NCBI GenBank assembly: GCA_031269165.1
Contig: JAISZQ010000133.1
Span: 1 to 7,714, forward strand
Origin: Spirochaetaceae bacterium
GTDB taxonomy: Bacteria; Spirochaetota; Spirochaetia; Treponematales; Breznakiellaceae
DNA length: 7,714 nt
Reading direction: 5' to 3'
Every line of letters starts with the position of its first letter. The first letter of the stretch is position 1. The notes under the pieces were generated by a model that saw nothing but the letters and a program-made list of their open reading frames with translations, searched no databases and had not been told where the DNA came from. The position numbers were made by a program, and so were the translations under genes. Shown in pieces: positions 6,554-7,714 of the stretch.

Positions 6554-6773
6554 GGGGGAAGTCTCCCCCTTCGCTCCAGCCCGCCGCTTGCGCTTAGGGG
6601 CTTTCGCTATCCCCCTCTACGGGGACAAAACCATGCGGCGCATGGTTTTGTGGGCGTACCCCAAGCGTCCACGGACGGACGCAGGACTGAAGCACACCGT
6701 AGGTGTGCCACGCCCCGGCCCGGAAGTCCGAAGCAGGACGCTGAGGACTGTAGGGTGTCCCCGTAACGCCCCC
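6554..6773 (+). repeat. Composite hairpin repeat, second copy
   Basis: It starts GGGGGAAGTCTCCCCC (6554-6569), has CTCCAG and CCCCCTCTACGGGG, and ends CGTAACGCCCCC (to 6773), the same block order as the copy at 4293-4416 on the opposite strand. The interior is longer and carries perfect hairpins at 6626-6650 (11-bp arms CAAAACCATGC/GCATGGTTTTG around GGC) and 6692-6708 (7-bp arms GCACACC/GGTGTGC around GTA). Open frames across it have no recognisable product. Confidence 0.78.
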
Positions 6774-6803
6774 GAATCACAGCGGAGGGTTGCGTCCCGT
6801 GGG

Positions 6804-6838
6804 ATTTTTTAACAGGCTCTAAGAGCCTGTTAAAAATC
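6804..6838. repeat. Perfect palindrome resembling two abutted IS ends
   Basis: Arms TTTTTAACAGGCTC (6806-6819) and GAGCCTGTTAAAAA (6823-6836) are exact complements around TAA, and pairing extends by GAT/ATC with one extra T. The T-rich side is 5' and the A-rich side 3' on both strands, the reverse of an intrinsic terminator. It looks like two inverted-repeat tips of an insertion sequence meeting at a 3-bp TAA, such as a minimal MITE or a deletion remnant. Confidence 0.6.
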
Positions 6839-6889
6839 TCAGCAAGCCGATATGCCGTCGCTGGCCGATGGCTCGCCGCCGATGGCTGG

Positions 6890-7017
6890 AACGCCGTTTT
6901 CGCCGCTAACCGGGGGCTTTGCCCCCGGTTAGCCGGGCGGAAACGCAGAGGGAAACGTGAATTGGGGCGAAAAAGATGCTTCTGATCCTAATCCAGCCCG
7001 GCGGGGGCTGCCCCAAG
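6890..7017. repeat. REP-like hairpin element, direct copy 1
   Basis: This 128-bp element runs from AACGCCGTTT to GGGGGCTGCCCCAAG. A perfect hairpin at 6905-6933 has 13-bp arms GCTAACCGGGGGC and GCCCCCGGTTAGC around TTT. GAATTGGGGCGAAAAA follows, and TTGGGGC (6962-6968) can pair with GCCCCAA (7010-7016) to enclose the second half. The second copy is at 7256-7383 in the same orientation. Confidence 0.8.
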
Positions 7018-7255
7018 CGGGCGGGGACAGACCTCAGCCGCAATATTTGCGCGAAAACCGTCTCTCCAACGCCTTCTTTTCCGTTTTTCCTCACTGTGCG
7101 CCGTATTTATCCGTGTTTCCCCGCCCCGGCACACCGAAAACGGCCCGAAATTCGCCTCTTTTTCGCCTTTTCCCCAGCGGCGCGGGCAGACCTTTCCCAC
7201 GGCCATCGGCCAACGATGGCACGCCGTCTTTGGCCGGAAAATCGAGGCTGTCCGT
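7018..7255. other. Spacer between the two REP-like copies; no gene recognised
   Basis: About 240 bp with no recognisable product, RNA gene or promoter. A GATGGC-ACGCCGT-like string (about 7214-7227) echoes the sequence just before copy 1 (6881-6897), so the repeating unit may be longer than 128 bp and this spacer may be degenerate repeat. Open frames on either strand are GC-driven. Confidence 0.45.
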
Positions 7256-7383
7256 AACGCCGTTTATGTCCGCTAACCGGGGCCTTGCCCCCGGTTAGCC
7301 GGGCGGAAACACGGACGAGAACGTGAATTGGGGCGAAAAAGGCGTTTCCGAGCCCAATCCGGCCTGGCGGGGGCTGCCCCAAG
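7256..7383. repeat. REP-like hairpin element, direct copy 2, overlapping the RAYT-like 3' end
   Basis: Same length (128 bp) and order as copy 1: AACGCCGTTT, hairpin at 7272-7299 (arms GCTAACCGGGG/CCCCGGTTAGC around 6 nt), GAATTGGGGCGAAAAA, GGGGGCTGCCCCAAG. The two copies differ by scattered substitutions while the stem stays paired. The RAYT-like frame enters the element at 7383 and its TAA stop (7295-7297) lies in the hairpin arm. Confidence 0.8.
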
Positions 7384-7714
7384 ATAACTTGTAGGTCACG
7401 CCCGCCGGTACCGGCTTGCCCGCCTCCGCCTCGACCACTGCCCAGTCCACTTCTCTCGCTTCGGGCGGCGGCTCCCCCGCCACAATCTCCGACCAGTACC
7501 GCTCCCCCCACACGTGCCCCGTTCTCCCCGTGCGGAAATTGAACCGCACCGAGAACGTCTGCTTGATCCACTGCATAATCTTGGGCAGTTTAAGCCCGTC
7601 GGCGGGCTTGATATAGAACGAAAGCCACACCCCCTCGATTTTAAACCCCCGCATCTCGAAACCGAACCTCCCTTTCGCCTCGCGGAGCACCCGGTAGAAA
7701 AGCGCCACCGCCCA
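7295..7714 (-). CDS. REP-associated (Y1/RAYT-like) transposase, 3' part, divergent catalytic motifs
   Basis: The gene enters from the right edge, so its true start is not visible. The visible frame reads FYRVLREAKGRFGFEMRGF, then EGVWLSFYIKP, then LPKIMQWIKQTFSVRFN and GRTGHVWGERYWSEI, the typical order of IS200-like REP-associated transposases (COG1943). These are single-strand-specific HUH nucleases that act on REP hairpins. The position where relatives have MxNHxHF reads EGVWLSF, so both HUH histidines appear absent, and the usual Tyr position in the following helix is Phe. The last ~28 residues (from SWGSPRQAG) are encoded by the adjacent repeat copy. Adjacency to two REP-like elements supports the assignment. 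It may be inactive, or belong to a divergent subfamily. Confidence 0.7.
   Translation of the reverse strand, partial: WAVALFYRVLREAKGRFGFEMRGFKIEGVWLSFYIKPADGLKLPKIMQWIKQTFSVRFNFRTGRTGHVWGERYWSEIVAGEPPPEAREVDWAVVEAEAGKPVPAGVTYKLSWGSPRQAGLGSETPFSPQFTFSSVFPPG

Noticed and set aside
6804..6838. Intrinsic terminator at the strong palindrome
   Set aside because: A terminator needs T residues after the stem. Here T precedes and A follows the stem on both strands.
6957..7298. Plus-strand open frame of 113 codons across the REP-like copies
   Set aside because: It starts in one repeat copy and ends in the other, with no recognisable protein features.
6890..7383. CRISPR array
   Set aside because: There are only two long direct copies separated by about 240 bp, with no regular short spacers and no cas gene in view.

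Overview
The window looks like chromosome from a host-associated spirochaete, most likely a Treponema-like gut bacterium. This is inference from family knowledge, not a search. The signs are four lipoprotein signal peptides, a BspA-type leucine-rich-repeat surface lipoprotein whose N- and C-terminal style resembles termite-gut treponemes, an LpoB/COG3014/LPP20 lipoprotein cluster, and a high density of insertion-sequence relics and palindromic repeats. Every intact gene is on the minus strand.

Layout, left to right: (1) 1-130 is the 5' end of an IS30-family transposase (minus), with a strong ribosome binding site, running off the window. (2) 131-635 has no intact gene. It holds a palindrome-rich repeat block (about 225-345) and a plus-strand relic of a DDE transposase C-terminus (about 367-561). 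(3) 636-2624 is a BspA-like lipoprotein: Ig-like and Fn3-like domains, then tandem 22-residue repeats. (4) 2649-2954 is an internally deleted IS5-family transposase, and 2953-3178 is an AT-biased repeat cluster of the ATGGAGAATTGAAAA type. (5) 3213-6403 is a three-gene operon transcribed right to left: LpoB-like, COG3014-like, then LPP20-like lipoprotein. It is driven by a near-consensus promoter at 6467-6495. (6) 6554-6773 is a composite hairpin repeat; 6804-6838 is a perfect palindrome resembling two abutted IS ends. (7) 6890-7383 carries two 128-bp direct copies of a REP-like hairpin element beside the 3' part of a REP-associated (Y1/RAYT-like) transposase gene that leaves the window at the right.

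How the genes work together: the three operon lipoproteins probably form or serve one envelope complex. The LpoB-like protein has the CsgG-like fold family known for activating a penicillin-binding protein, COG3014 is a TPR-like outer-membrane lipoprotein, and LPP20 is a common companion. The BspA-like protein is an independent surface adhesin candidate.

The most unusual signal is the palindromic repeat population. A copy at 4293-4416 lies between the second and third operon genes and is read in frame, so it becomes the N-terminal pre-region of the LPP20 gene and appears to have replaced its native start codon. A second repeat family supplies the last ~28 codons and the stop of the RAYT-like gene. 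Most hairpins are perfect inverted repeats separated by exactly 3 nt, with stem sequences that differ between copies while remaining paired.
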